Shown here: positions 1 through 8,510 of the stretch, in pieces
Layout of the letters: each line of letters opens with the position of its first letter
Position numbering within the stretch: the stretch's first letter is position 1
Assembly: GCF_947258925.1 (NCBI RefSeq)
Contig: NZ_CAMYKG010000004.1
Coordinates: 121,273-185,272 of the forward strand
Length of the DNA stretch: 64,000 nt
Direction: 5' to 3'
Source: an uncultured Eudoraea sp.
GTDB taxonomy: Bacteria > Bacteroidota > Bacteroidia > Flavobacteriales > Flavobacteriaceae
Notes under the pieces: generated by a model
What the model saw: only the letters and a program-made list of their open reading frames with translations
Database searches by the model: none
What the model was told of the DNA's origin: nothing
Program-made: the position numbers and the translations under genes

Positions 1-37
1 ATTTTATAAATCATTAATTTTCAATTATTGGTGGGGG

Positions 38-45
38 CAAAGTTA
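38..45 (-). promoter_or_regulatory. Possible -7 element for a gene left of the window
   Basis: The minus strand reads TAACTTTG, a full match to the Bacteroidota -7 consensus TAnnTTTG. It overlaps the ctaA stop codon and points out of the window. No -33 TTG is obvious at the right distance, and the driven gene is not visible. Confidence 0.35.
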
Positions 46-1077
46 AGAAGTTTTATGACTTCTTATAACTTTTGTGGCTTCCAAAACCAAATAGAATTGA
101 ATGCCAAAGAGCAGGGCCGCCAATATTAAATGAAGCGGTTGACTTGCAAATGGAAAATCAAAATAATACATCACAACCCCGGAGACTACTTCAAGGAATA
201 GAATACCTAAAACCCATTTAAATTTAGAAAAGTCCAATTTCTTTTGAGTGATGTAATATGCAAGGGATACATTTACCAGTACAACCAAAATTGAAAAGGA
301 GCGATGAACGTAAAATTGAATTGAGGGATCTTGAAGCCACATAGATTTGTCATTTTCACCAAATAAATCTATCTGGTGGTCCACAAACTGCCTGACTTGC
401 GTTCCCATAACGATTTGAAACAAAGTAATAGCTAATGCCACCCAAAAACCTATTGCTACATTTTTGTCATATGTCCTTTGCAGAGGACGGGTATCTGTAA
501 TGAAGAGAAGATATACCAATAATGCTACAATAAATAGGGCCATAACCATATGTATGGTAATTTTTACCGGTTCCAGAACCGAATAAACCACGGTAGCACC
601 TAACCAACCTTGAAAGCCCATGGATAAAACCAACAGCCATGATATTGCGGTTATACCTTTATTCTTTTTCCAATATCCTATTGAAGAGATTGCAAGCACT
701 AAGATGACCAAACCTGCCAGGGCGCCCAAAAGGCGATTTATAAATTCGATCCAGGTATGCCATGGATTAAACTCTGCATAATCGTGTTTGGTATATGTTT
801 CCCAATTAGTGGTGTCAAAAACATCTGAAGTCTTTAAATCTTCTTTTGCAACTTGCAGGGTTTCATTCAGAATAATTACTTGTCCTTTGTTATAATCGTG
901 GTTCGGTTTCCATTCAAGTTCAGATGCTTCAGTAGGAGGTATATAATACCCGAAGCATTTAGGCCAATCAGGACAGCCCATACCACTTCCTGTCATTCGC
1001 ACAACGGCTCCGGCAATAATCACCAAATAAACCAAAACCAAAGAAATTTTGGCGATTTTTCTAAAATTCTTCTGCAT
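43..1077 (-). CDS. ctaA: Heme A synthase (COX15/CtaA family)
   Basis: Integral membrane enzyme that oxidises the C8 methyl of heme O to give heme A for aa3-type cytochrome oxidase. The 344-residue protein has about eight hydrophobic segments and opens with the family signature around residues 23-43, including a pair of cysteines (C35, C41) in the first periplasmic loop. Candidate heme-ligand histidines lie at H107 (next to the EFINR motif), H176, H258 and H316, two per half of the internally duplicated fold. The start at 1077 precedes the first membrane helix directly and lies 20 nt after a TAnnTTTG element. It is transcribed alone; the next gene upstream (cca) ends 52 bp away. The family call is secure; the donor/acceptor partners (CtaB, oxidase) are not in the window. 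Confidence 0.95.
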   Translation of the reverse strand: MQKNFRKIAKISLVLVYLVIIAGAVVRMTGSGMGCPDWPKCFGYYIPPTEASELEWKPNHDYNKGQVIILNETLQVAKEDLKTSDVFDTTNWETYTKHDYAEFNPWHTWIEFINRLLGALAGLVILVLAISSIGYWKKNKGITAISWLLVLSMGFQGWLGATVVYSVLEPVKITIHMVMALFIVALLVYLLFITDTRPLQRTYDKNVAIGFWVALAITLFQIVMGTQVRQFVDHQIDLFGENDKSMWLQDPSIQFYVHRSFSILVVLVNVSLAYYITQKKLDFSKFKWVLGILFLEVVSGVVMYYFDFPFASQPLHLILAALLFGIQFYLVLEATKVIRSHKTS

Positions 1078-1096
1078 ACGAGCTCTATTTAACTAG

Positions 1097-1104
1097 CAAA
1101 ATTA
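1097..1104 (-). promoter_or_regulatory. -7 promoter element of ctaA
   Basis: The minus strand reads TAATTTTG, a full TAnnTTTG match, ending 19 nt before the ctaA ATG. A TTTG on the same strand 17 nt further upstream may be a suboptimally spaced -33 element. Confidence 0.55.
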
Positions 1105-1129
1105 CTATAATTAAGACAACACAAATTCC

Positions 1130-2560
1130 TTATTCCTGCTTTTTGTGAAGCCCTAATTCTTCACCTTTTTTTATCATAAATTCATAGGCCGGACCGAATT
1201 CATTTGGAATTTCACCTTCCAGAATCGCCTCTTTAATTGCATCTTTTATGATGCCAATTTCCTTAGAGGGCTTTAGATCAAAGGTTTTCATAATTTCCTC
1301 CCCACTTATGGGTGGTTGAAAATTTCTAAGGTGATCACGTTCTTCAACCTCAATTATTTTTTGTCTTACAATTTTAAAATTGTTCTTGTATTTTTTTTGT
1401 TTCTTAGGATTCTTGGTCGTTATATCTGCTTCACATAATGTCATTAGATCATCTACATGATCACCTGCATCAAATACCAACCTTCTCACAGCGGCATCTG
1501 TCACATGATCCTGTGAAAGAATTATTGGCCTGGAGCTCATACGAACCATTTTCTGAACAAATTTCATTTTGTCGTTCAGCGGCATACGTAATCTTTTAAA
1601 TAATTTAAACACCATTTTAGAACCAACAAATTCATGCGCATGGAACGTCCATCCAATCTTTTTGTCAAATCTTTTGGTAGGGGCCTTGCCAATATCATGG
1701 AGCAGTGCTGCCCAACGCAACCATAGATTATCAGTAGTTTTCGAAATATTATCGACAACTTCGAGGGTGTGCCAAAAATTATCTTTATGGCGCTGGCCTT
1801 CAACTTCTTCAATTCCTTCCAAAGCAATCAATTCCGGCAGGATATAGGGCAATAATTCAGTATTATATAAAAGTTTAAGACCAATGGACGGCTGATCACA
1901 TGCCAAAATTTTATTCAATTCATCAATTATCCTTTCTTCAGAAATAATTTTTATTCGTTCCTTATTTTCTATAATCGCCTGAAGCGATTTTAATTCAATA
2001 TCGAAACCCAATTGAGTAGCGAAACGAATAGCTCTCATCATTCTTAAAGGGTCATCAGAATAGGTAATCGATGGATCCAGAGGAGTTCTTATTAGTTTGT
2101 TTTGAAGATCATTAACTCCATTAAGCGGATCTATTAAGTCACCAAAATCCAATTCATTGAGGGATATGGCCAAAGTATTGATAGTAAAATCCCGCCTCTT
2201 TTGGTCGTCTAATAGGCTTCCATCTTCTACAATGGGTTTTCGGCTATCTTTCAAATAACTTTCCGTTCTGGCACCCACAAATTCTATTTCCAAGTGGTGG
2301 TGTTTTAACATTGCTGTACCGAAGTTCTTAAAAACTGAAACTTTTGGGTTTCCACTTAGTTTTGAAGCAACTTTTTTAGCGAGCTTAATCCCACTACCAA
2401 CGGCAACAATATCAATATCCTTAGATTTACCCTTTCCCAGTAAAAGATCTCTGACATATCCACCAATTAGATAGCTATCAACGGAAAGTTCCTTTGCCGC
2501 TTCAGCAATAGTTAAGAAGATGGGGTCTTTTAAATTGTCTTTGTAATTTATTAGGGTCAT
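1130..2560 (-). CDS. cca: CCA tRNA nucleotidyltransferase with HD domain
   Basis: Adds or repairs the 3' CCA end of tRNA. Residues 30-55 carry the class II nucleotidyltransferase head (GGYVRD, then the catalytic D-x-D at D48/D50), followed by the RRDFTIN motif near 122-128 and the arginine-rich D-D-P-L-R-M-R-like segment near 169-180 that reads the incoming nucleotide. An HD phosphohydrolase domain follows (H264, H288-D289). The 476-residue length fits the Bacteroidota CCA/poly(A) polymerase with C-terminal HD domain. It lies between tsaC and ctaA on the same strand, all linked to RNA or respiratory housekeeping. A poly(A) polymerase role cannot be fully excluded by sequence alone, but the CCA function is much more likely. 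Confidence 0.93.
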   Translation of the reverse strand: MTLINYKDNLKDPIFLTIAEAAKELSVDSYLIGGYVRDLLLGKGKSKDIDIVAVGSGIKLAKKVASKLSGNPKVSVFKNFGTAMLKHHHLEIEFVGARTESYLKDSRKPIVEDGSLLDDQKRRDFTINTLAISLNELDFGDLIDPLNGVNDLQNKLIRTPLDPSITYSDDPLRMMRAIRFATQLGFDIELKSLQAIIENKERIKIISEERIIDELNKILACDQPSIGLKLLYNTELLPYILPELIALEGIEEVEGQRHKDNFWHTLEVVDNISKTTDNLWLRWAALLHDIGKAPTKRFDKKIGWTFHAHEFVGSKMVFKLFKRLRMPLNDKMKFVQKMVRMSSRPIILSQDHVTDAAVRRLVFDAGDHVDDLMTLCEADITTKNPKKQKKYKNNFKIVRQKIIEVEERDHLRNFQPPISGEEIMKTFDLKPSKEIGIIKDAIKEAILEGEIPNEFGPAYEFMIKKGEELGLHKKQE

Positions 2561-2636
2561 AATTTTAATTACTTCCGCATTGAATTGTCAAGCCTGGTAT
2601 AACTCCCCAACAAGAATGTCTGGAATTTCTGTTTTT

Positions 2637-3200
2637 TTACTTACGGATAATTTTTACAGTGCCATTATTACCCAATTTAATAATAGAAGAAGGTGATTTA
2701 ATAGTTGAATTTTTCTCCAAATTTACCACATAGTCTACACCTTTTAAAATCAAATTACTTATTTCTGAAAAATTTCCGGGAGTGGGTTCACCGGCAATAT
2801 TTGCAGATGTAGAAACGATTGGCCTTTTGAATTTTTGTATTAGTCTTTTACAAAACTTATCTGATGCTACCCTAATGGCCAAAGTGTTATCATCGGCAAT
2901 GAGGTTTTCTGCAACACCCTTTGGATCGTCATAAATAATGGTTATCGGTTTTTCAGCTATATCCATAATATCGTAGGCAGCCTCGGGGACTTGTTTTACA
3001 TACTGTTCTAACATAAACTGGTTAGAAACAAGACAAATCATGGTCTTTTTATCAGATCTCTTTTTTAGTCTGAATATCTGATCTACAGCTTCCTTATTGG
3101 TTGCATCACAGCCAATTCCCCAAACCGTATCTGTCGGATAAAGTATAAGGCCTCCTTCATTAAGAATGGCAATAGCGTTATCGATTTCTTTTTTGGACAT
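2637..3200 (-). CDS. tsaC: L-threonylcarbamoyladenylate synthase
   Basis: Makes threonylcarbamoyl-AMP from threonine, bicarbonate and ATP, the first step of t6A37 tRNA modification. The 187 residues cover one YrdC/Sua5 domain: the YPTDTVWGIGCDA segment near 21-33, the KKRSDKK loop near 46-52 and the STSANIAGEPTP segment near 131-142 are the substrate-binding signatures. There is no C-terminal Sua5 extension, so it is the short TsaC type. It sits 76 bp upstream of cca on the same strand, a sensible pairing because both act on tRNA. Confidence 0.93.
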   Translation of the reverse strand: MSKKEIDNAIAILNEGGLILYPTDTVWGIGCDATNKEAVDQIFRLKKRSDKKTMICLVSNQFMLEQYVKQVPEAAYDIMDIAEKPITIIYDDPKGVAENLIADDNTLAIRVASDKFCKRLIQKFKRPIVSTSANIAGEPTPGNFSEISNLILKGVDYVVNLEKNSTIKSPSSIIKLGNNGTVKIIRK

Positions 3201-3257
3201 GGAATAGATCGTTAAATGGAATTACTGAGAATTAAATTACGTTTAATGACTTTGATT

Positions 3258-4199
3258 TTATGCTTGAATATTTTGTTCATGCTTCAACGACTTCCCCAGG
3301 GGAAGTCCGATTAAAATGCGTTGGAATAGTCGAAAATATTTAGGTTTTATAATAGAAACCAATCCATAGCGAATGATAAAAAATATTCTTAGCATTTGAT
3401 AATGAAAATACCCATAATTCTTTCGAATAACATAGAACATGGAAGTTTTGAGTTCAATTTTCGTTTTAATATCCCATGCGGTTTTTTCAACACTCTTACC
3501 TTGATAATGAAGATAGGAGGCTGAGGGAACAAAATAGGTCTTCTTCTTACTCTTTTTTAATCGATAGCAAATATCACTCTCTTCAAAATAAAGAAAAATA
3601 TTAGTGTCAAATCCACCTACTGAATCAAAATCCTCAGCCCTGAAAAACATAAAGCTGCCATTTACATAGTCAACGGGGATTGGCTTTTTATACAATTTTC
3701 GCCTGTTAGGTTTAGTTCGCGGAAATACTAATTCCAATATCTTTTTACCAAAAACTTCACGGCCGAAGGAGGTAAAATGATCAAAACTAACTTCCTTTTT
3801 TTGGTGTTCATTATAAATTTGCCCTCCACATAAAGCTGCATCTTCAGTTTTTTCCATAAAATCAAAGCAGGTTTTTATGGGATCATTTAATAACAAAGTA
3901 TCATTGTTTAAAAATAAGTAGTAATTGGCATTCGCAAATTGAACCCCATGCATGTTGCCTCCACCAAAACCGGTGTTTATTCTGCTTTTGTAGAGGGATA
4001 TTTTTGAATTATTTAAATGGTTGATATAATTTTTTAAAGCCTTATAATCTTCTTTTTTTGAAGCATTATCTACAACAATGATTTCGTAAGTTATCTGGCT
4101 TGTGGTGTTTTCCAAAACACTTTGAATACACTTTTGGGTAAACTCCGAAGAATTAAAATTTATTATGATTACGGCTAAATCAAGTTTAGTACTTCTCAT
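3258..4199 (-). CDS. Family 2 glycosyltransferase (rhamnosyltransferase-like)
   Basis: Cytoplasmic-face GT-A enzyme of cell-surface polysaccharide or LPS synthesis. Residues 8-16 give the first beta strand of the nucleotide-binding fold, DNAS lies at 44-47, and the metal-binding NND at 98-100 replaces DxD, as is common in rhamnosyltransferase-like GT2s. A later E-E-S-D motif near residue 205 matches the catalytic ED region. The C-terminal part has a hydrophobic stretch that may touch the membrane. Its first 14 bp overlap the end of the upstream GT2-GT9 gene, so translation is likely coupled. Sugar donor and acceptor cannot be read from the sequence. Confidence 0.85.
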   Translation of the reverse strand: MRSTKLDLAVIIINFNSSEFTQKCIQSVLENTTSQITYEIIVVDNASKKEDYKALKNYINHLNNSKISLYKSRINTGFGGGNMHGVQFANANYYLFLNNDTLLLNDPIKTCFDFMEKTEDAALCGGQIYNEHQKKEVSFDHFTSFGREVFGKKILELVFPRTKPNRRKLYKKPIPVDYVNGSFMFFRAEDFDSVGGFDTNIFLYFEESDICYRLKKSKKKTYFVPSASYLHYQGKSVEKTAWDIKTKIELKTSMFYVIRKNYGYFHYQMLRIFFIIRYGLVSIIKPKYFRLFQRILIGLPLGKSLKHEQNIQA

Positions 4200-6042
4200 C
4201 CAATGAATTATCTTTTACAGCCCTTTTACAATACTTATTTAGAAAAATATGTAATTCTTCTTCAAAAAGAATAGGTTTAAAATAAGCATAGAGCGAACGT
4301 ATTACCTTTTTGATTTTCTTTTTGTTCATATTTACGAATAACTCCGGATGATAGTCATTTAAATGGATAGCAATATTCTGCTCGGAAGAACTATCATGCC
4401 ATGCCTCTTTAACAATAAAAGGACTGAAAATACAAAATGTGGGTATTCTGAGGGCTTTGGCCATGTTGGCTGCCCCTCCTTCATTGCCTATAAGGGCATC
4501 ACACTGTGAAAGTATCAGAATATATTCTCTCAGGGAATTTGCGTAAAAATCAAAATTAATCAATGATTTAGAAACTGCATTGCACTGTTCATAAATGGCC
4601 CTGGCTTCATGAATTTGATTTGGCAAATAATTAAAAAGTACAATACCTTCAATGTTTGCGCAAATTTTGTCAACAACTTTGGCCATATATTCCGAAGGAT
4701 AGGTTTTTAGGGCACTACTTCCTAAAATACTTATCATGATTAGTTTCTGTTCAGGAGTTCTTTCTAATTTGCTCACTTTTTGTTTAGCCCGAACAATTTC
4801 TTCCTTGCTGAGATATAATTTTGGTGATACAGAATAATCATGCAATTCAGTAACTATTGGATTTAGTAATTGCAATCTGATTTTATTGGCCAGTGAATTT
4901 TTACTTTGAGGTATGTCGCTTTCCACTAGGGTGTCAGTATATATCCAGGAAGTATACCACCTGTAATGGGCTATTTTGCGTTTAGCCCTTGCAAAAAATG
5001 AAGTAAGGTTACTCTCCAATTTTCCATAAGCATCTATAACAACATCGAAAGACCGGGCTCGAATAGATCTTAAAAACGAATAAAGGGCCATTTTGTCATC
5101 GCTATATTCTTGTTTAAAAACGATGATTTGATCTATGTGTGGATTGTTATATAGTACTTGCAGCGTATTTTCGTTAGCTATATAATACACCTTGCTTTCA
5201 GGGAAAAAGTGTTTTATGGCACGGCAAATAAGGGTGCTGGCCAATACATCTCCGATCATTTTCTGTTGAATAACGAGAAACTTCATTTTGTCCTCACCTT
5301 TCCCGGTATCCTGAGGTTTATGGGAATTAATTTGATGGGCTAATTCTATACAGACTGCGCTATATCGCAGTTGCTTGCACTTAATTCCATAATTGTACAA
5401 ACGTTCTCCAAGTTCCTCGTATTTATTTTCATCACCTATTCCTTGGTATAAATTATTAACTTTTAGAAAGTCTGTTTTCCATCCCGAGGAATTCTTCCTG
5501 TTCCAACTGTATTCTTTGGAAGATGAAGTATTCAATGTGTTTCCAAAAATTCCTCCTGAAGTCTGCGTTTTGGGCTTATTTGTTTTTTCTATGCCTTGAT
5601 CTTTAAGCCAGCTGATTTTGAAGCAATTTTGTTCTTCAATATCTTTTAGTGTTATGGTCTTAGCTATATTAAACGGCAGTATATATGAGACTGCGGAAAT
5701 GAATGTCTCCGGTTCCTTATTTAAATAGTGGACTTGCACAAAATCCTCTCTGGGCAGGCAGTCACCTTCCGTTATTATGATATAGTCAGCATTGGATGCT
5801 AAAACGGCCTTATTTAATAGGCTGTTTTCCTGAAGGTTACCATCCTCCTGACAAATATGATTTATCGCAAACGAAACTCTGGGTTTTAGTCTACCAATCA
5901 ATTCTTTTGCAGGGATTCCTGATCCGGCATCGGCAATGATTAAATCGAAATCCATGAAAGTTTGACAATTGAAACCCCAAAGGACCTTCTCCAACAATTT
6001 AGTTTGGTTGTTGGTACTGACTATTACACTTACCGAACTCAT
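4186..6042 (-). CDS. GT2-GT9 fusion glycosyltransferase
   Basis: A 618-residue two-domain protein. Residues 1 to about 235 are a GT2 domain (opening strand near 3-10, D-A-G at 38-40, a TEGD acidic motif at 91-94). Residues 253 to about 590 are a GT9/heptosyltransferase-like domain: it opens with a KFLVIQQKMIGDVL segment typical of heptosyltransferase N-termini and carries a GNEGGAANMAKAL donor-binding motif in its C-terminal half. The joint contains an internal ATG at 5286 preceded by a purine-rich AGGTGAGGA stretch, exactly where an independent GT9 gene would start. It overlaps the downstream GT2 gene by 14 bp. It may therefore be a true fusion, or a fused frame that also yields a separate GT9. 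A role in LPS core or O-polysaccharide assembly is inferred. Confidence 0.82.
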   Translation of the reverse strand: MSSVSVIVSTNNQTKLLEKVLWGFNCQTFMDFDLIIADAGSGIPAKELIGRLKPRVSFAINHICQEDGNLQENSLLNKAVLASNADYIIITEGDCLPREDFVQVHYLNKEPETFISAVSYILPFNIAKTITLKDIEEQNCFKISWLKDQGIEKTNKPKTQTSGGIFGNTLNTSSSKEYSWNRKNSSGWKTDFLKVNNLYQGIGDENKYEELGERLYNYGIKCKQLRYSAVCIELAHQINSHKPQDTGKGEDKMKFLVIQQKMIGDVLASTLICRAIKHFFPESKVYYIANENTLQVLYNNPHIDQIIVFKQEYSDDKMALYSFLRSIRARSFDVVIDAYGKLESNLTSFFARAKRKIAHYRWYTSWIYTDTLVESDIPQSKNSLANKIRLQLLNPIVTELHDYSVSPKLYLSKEEIVRAKQKVSKLERTPEQKLIMISILGSSALKTYPSEYMAKVVDKICANIEGIVLFNYLPNQIHEARAIYEQCNAVSKSLINFDFYANSLREYILILSQCDALIGNEGGAANMAKALRIPTFCIFSPFIVKEAWHDSSSEQNIAIHLNDYHPELFVNMNKKKIKKVIRSLYAYFKPILFEEELHIFLNKYCKRAVKDNSLDEKY

Positions 6043-6070
6043 CTATAATTGATTGTTTTCGCTCTTAGTG

Positions 6071-6100
6071 CAAATGTAGTTTTTTGCATGCCATATCCAA
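6071..6100 (-). promoter_or_regulatory. Promoter of the glycosyltransferase pair
   Basis: On the minus strand TTG (6100-6098), a 19-nt spacer and TACATTTG (6078-6071) match both halves of the Bacteroidota primary sigma promoter (TTG ... TAnnTTTG). The start codon at 6042 lies 28 nt after the -7 element. The remaining part of the 237-bp gap (6101-6279) shows no gene. Confidence 0.7.
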
Positions 6101-6279
6101 GATGCTTTCTAAATTAATGCAATTGAAACTTAGTGAGAATGCTTTTAAAGGGTTATAACGCGAAAGTATTTTAAAACTTGAAAAAAGCTGCAAGGGTTTT
6201 TGGCTTATTGTTTTCCGTGTCTTATTATTCCATCCCGGAATATGCTAGTATTAAAAGAAGCAGAAGAGAACAAATGTAC

Positions 6280-7083
6280 TTAAGCCTTATCAGGCATGGC
6301 CAAATAATACTCAAGGTTATTCTGTAGCTCTAAACGCTTTAATTCTCTATAACGCTCAAGAACACCAAGTGAATCAAGATAACAGATAATTATTCCTTTT
6401 TTGCCATCTAAAATTCCAAAACGTAAAATATATCGATGAAAAAATTTCCACGCTGGTTTAAAAATCATATAGAAGTAATTAAATTTCTTTTCTTTGAAAA
6501 ATGATTCTTTGGCCTTTAGACGCCCATAGCTTAATATTTTCTCTTTATATTCTTCGAAATTTTTGTAGCAGAAATGAATAAGTTTCTCCTTTAAAAAGCC
6601 AGAAGTCCCATCTACATTTAGAGTTTCATGAACTAATCTCTCTTCAGAAAATTTGGCTTTACTCTTTCTAAAAAGCCTGTAATTCTTATCTGTTTGCCAG
6701 CCACTAAATGATAAGGATTTATTCTGGAACATAAACTTTCTGTAAAACCAATAAGCTGAATGCTCAGGATTAGAGTTAACTGTTTTTAAAATTTCTTTTT
6801 TAAGGGTCTTGGAAACAACTTCATCTGCATCCAAAAAAAGAACCCAATCATTTGTTGCCTGGTTTAAAGCAAATGATTTTTGTAGGGTGAAGTTGTCAAA
6901 CGGATGTTGAATTACCTTAACATTTTCCAGGTTTACCAAATATTCATATGTTCCATCTGTACTAAAAGAATCAACCACAATTATTTCATCTGCAAATCTT
7001 ATGGATTCGATACAATTTTCTATGTATCCAATTTCGTTGAAAGTAATAATTAAAGCGGTAATTTTTGGTCTGGAACTCCTCAT
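6280..7083 (-). CDS. Family 2 glycosyltransferase, LPS-core WaaE/KdtX type
   Basis: Residues 8-16 (ALIITFNE) and the pattern DSFSTDGT near 38-45 are typical of the WaaE/KdtX beta-1,4-glucosyltransferase branch of GT2; the metal-binding DADE motif is at 85-88, and an H-E-T-L near residue 150 matches the catalytic region of this branch. Its length (267 residues) is normal. It is separated from the next downstream glycosyltransferase by about 240 bp and has its own -7 element, so it probably forms a separate transcript within the same LPS-related group. The exact sugar transferred is unknown. Confidence 0.85.
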   Translation of the reverse strand: MRSSRPKITALIITFNEIGYIENCIESIRFADEIIVVDSFSTDGTYEYLVNLENVKVIQHPFDNFTLQKSFALNQATNDWVLFLDADEVVSKTLKKEILKTVNSNPEHSAYWFYRKFMFQNKSLSFSGWQTDKNYRLFRKSKAKFSEERLVHETLNVDGTSGFLKEKLIHFCYKNFEEYKEKILSYGRLKAKESFFKEKKFNYFYMIFKPAWKFFHRYILRFGILDGKKGIIICYLDSLGVLERYRELKRLELQNNLEYYLAMPDKA

Positions 7084-7122
7084 CTTAAAAATGATATGTA
7101 GGCATTATTTCTAAATAGTTAA

Positions 7123-7130
7123 CAAAGTTA
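7123..7130 (-). promoter_or_regulatory. -7 element of the WaaE-like gene
   Basis: The minus strand reads TAACTTTG, matching TAnnTTTG, 39 nt before the start codon at 7083. No clear -33 TTG. Confidence 0.5.
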
Positions 7131-7179
7131 TAACTATAAATGAGAGAAAATATTATCTATGAAGATAAATCTTAAATCA

Positions 7180-7995
7180 TTAAACGGCTACATTATACTC
7201 CCTTAGAGCTTCATTAAGGGAAGTTTTTTTGTTAGTGCTTTCTTTTCGAACACCAATAATTAAGGCACAGGATACCTGAAATTCTCCGGCAGGAAATTTC
7301 TTAGTATAACTACCAGGAATTACTACGGATCTGGCCGGCACCAATCCTTTTCTTTCTATAGGGGCAGTTCCTGTTACATCTATAATTTTTGTTGAAGCGG
7401 TTAGAACAACATTTGCTCCTAAAACAGCCTCCTTTTCAACTCTTACCCCTTCCACTACTATACTTCGGCTACCAATAAAGGCATTATCCTCAATTATGAC
7501 AGGAGCCGCCTGTAACGGTTCTAAAACCCCTCCGATGCCAACGCCACCACTTAAATGAACATTTTTTCCAATTTGTGCGCAGCTACCTACAGTGGCCCAG
7601 GTATCAACCATCGTTCCTTCATCAACATAGGCTCCGATATTAACATAACTTGGCATGAGTATGGTTCCTTTTGAAATGTATGCTCCATGTCTTGCCACAG
7701 CATGTGGAACAACCCTAATTCCTTTTTCTTCATAACCTCTTTTAAGAGGAATCTTGTCGTGATATTCAAATATCCCCGCTTCCAAAGTCTCCATCTTTTG
7801 AATGGGGAAGTAGAGTACAACTGCCTTTTTCACCCATTCATTAATCTTCCAATCTCTGCCTATTGGTTCCGCGCATCTCAATGTTCCATCATCAATTAAT
7901 TGAATAACTTCCCGTATTGCTTCTTGTGTTTTAGGTTCTTTTAATAATTCCCGATTTTCCCAGGCATTTTCGATAGTAGAGCGGAGTGTATTCAT
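7180..7995 (-). CDS. dapD: Tetrahydrodipicolinate N-succinyltransferase
   Basis: Succinylates (S)-2,3,4,5-tetrahydropyridine-2,6-dicarboxylate in the lysine/diaminopimelate pathway. The 271-residue length is standard. Residues 1-90 form the N-terminal helical domain; from about residue 95 the protein is a left-handed beta helix with hexapeptide repeats (for example the stretch GTMVDTWATVGSCAQIG and the following VHLSGGVGIGG region) that bind succinyl-CoA. It diverges from ruvX across a 73-bp gap with promoters in both directions. dapB of the same pathway is at 49637-50338. Confidence 0.96.
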   Translation of the reverse strand: MNTLRSTIENAWENRELLKEPKTQEAIREVIQLIDDGTLRCAEPIGRDWKINEWVKKAVVLYFPIQKMETLEAGIFEYHDKIPLKRGYEEKGIRVVPHAVARHGAYISKGTILMPSYVNIGAYVDEGTMVDTWATVGSCAQIGKNVHLSGGVGIGGVLEPLQAAPVIIEDNAFIGSRSIVVEGVRVEKEAVLGANVVLTASTKIIDVTGTAPIERKGLVPARSVVIPGSYTKKFPAGEFQVSCALIIGVRKESTNKKTSLNEALREYNVAV

Positions 7996-8013
7996 ATTTC
8001 ATAATAATTTGCG

Positions 8014-8021
8014 CAAATATA
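8014..8021 (-). promoter_or_regulatory. -7 element of dapD
   Basis: The minus strand reads TATATTTG, a full TAnnTTTG match, 18 nt before the dapD ATG. The opposing ruvX promoter lies about 55 nt away. Confidence 0.55.
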
Positions 8022-8074
8022 GCAGGTAACGGTTAATAAATCTTTAATTTTTACAGGCATAACAATATATGCCC

Positions 8075-8082
8075 TATTTTTG
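8075..8082 (+). promoter_or_regulatory. -7 element of ruvX-def operon
   Basis: TATTTTTG matches TAnnTTTG. It lies downstream of the first in-frame ATG (8069), so that ATG would sit upstream of the transcription start. This argues that ruvX really starts at the TTG at 8096. Confidence 0.55.
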
Positions 8083-8095
8083 CAAAAAAATTGAT

Positions 8096-8509
8096 TTGGC
8101 TAGAATTATTGCACTGGATTATGGTAAAGAGCGAACGGGAATAGCGATAACAGACGAGTTGCAGCTCATTGCCTCTGGATTGACTACCGTTAAAACCAAG
8201 GACCTACTACCTTATCTAAAGGAATATGTCGCTAATGAGAAAGTTTCCTGCATGGTTGTGGGGGAACCCAAACAATTAAACAATATTCCCTCAGAATCAG
8301 AAGTGCTAATTCAAGTTTTTTTGGACAAACTTAAAGCATCCTTCCCATCAATTCATATTGAGCGACAGGATGAGCGATTTACTTCAAAAGTAGCTTTTCA
8401 AACAATGATCGAGACTGGAGTAAAGAAAAAGAGACGTCAGAAAAAAGAATTGATAGATGAAATAAGTGCCACCCTAATTTTACAATCATATTTAAACAGA
8501 ATTAAATAG
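8096..8509 (+). CDS. ruvX: Holliday junction resolvase-like RuvX/YqgF
   Basis: RNase H-fold protein (RuvX/YqgF) acting on nucleic-acid junctions or on 16S rRNA 5' processing. The conserved opening RIIALDYGKERTGIAITD supplies the first catalytic aspartate; VGEP near the middle and DERFTS plus a C-terminal D-E-I-S-A segment supply the other acidic residues. I place the start at TTG 8096, giving 137 residues beginning one residue before the conserved ARIIALDYG block. The alternative ATG at 8069 would add nine residues with no family counterpart and would lie upstream of the -7 element. def starts 1 bp after the stop. Confidence 0.9.
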   Translation: MARIIALDYGKERTGIAITDELQLIASGLTTVKTKDLLPYLKEYVANEKVSCMVVGEPKQLNNIPSESEVLIQVFLDKLKASFPSIHIERQDERFTSKVAFQTMIETGVKKKRRQKKELIDEISATLILQSYLNRIK

Positions 8510-8510
8510 A

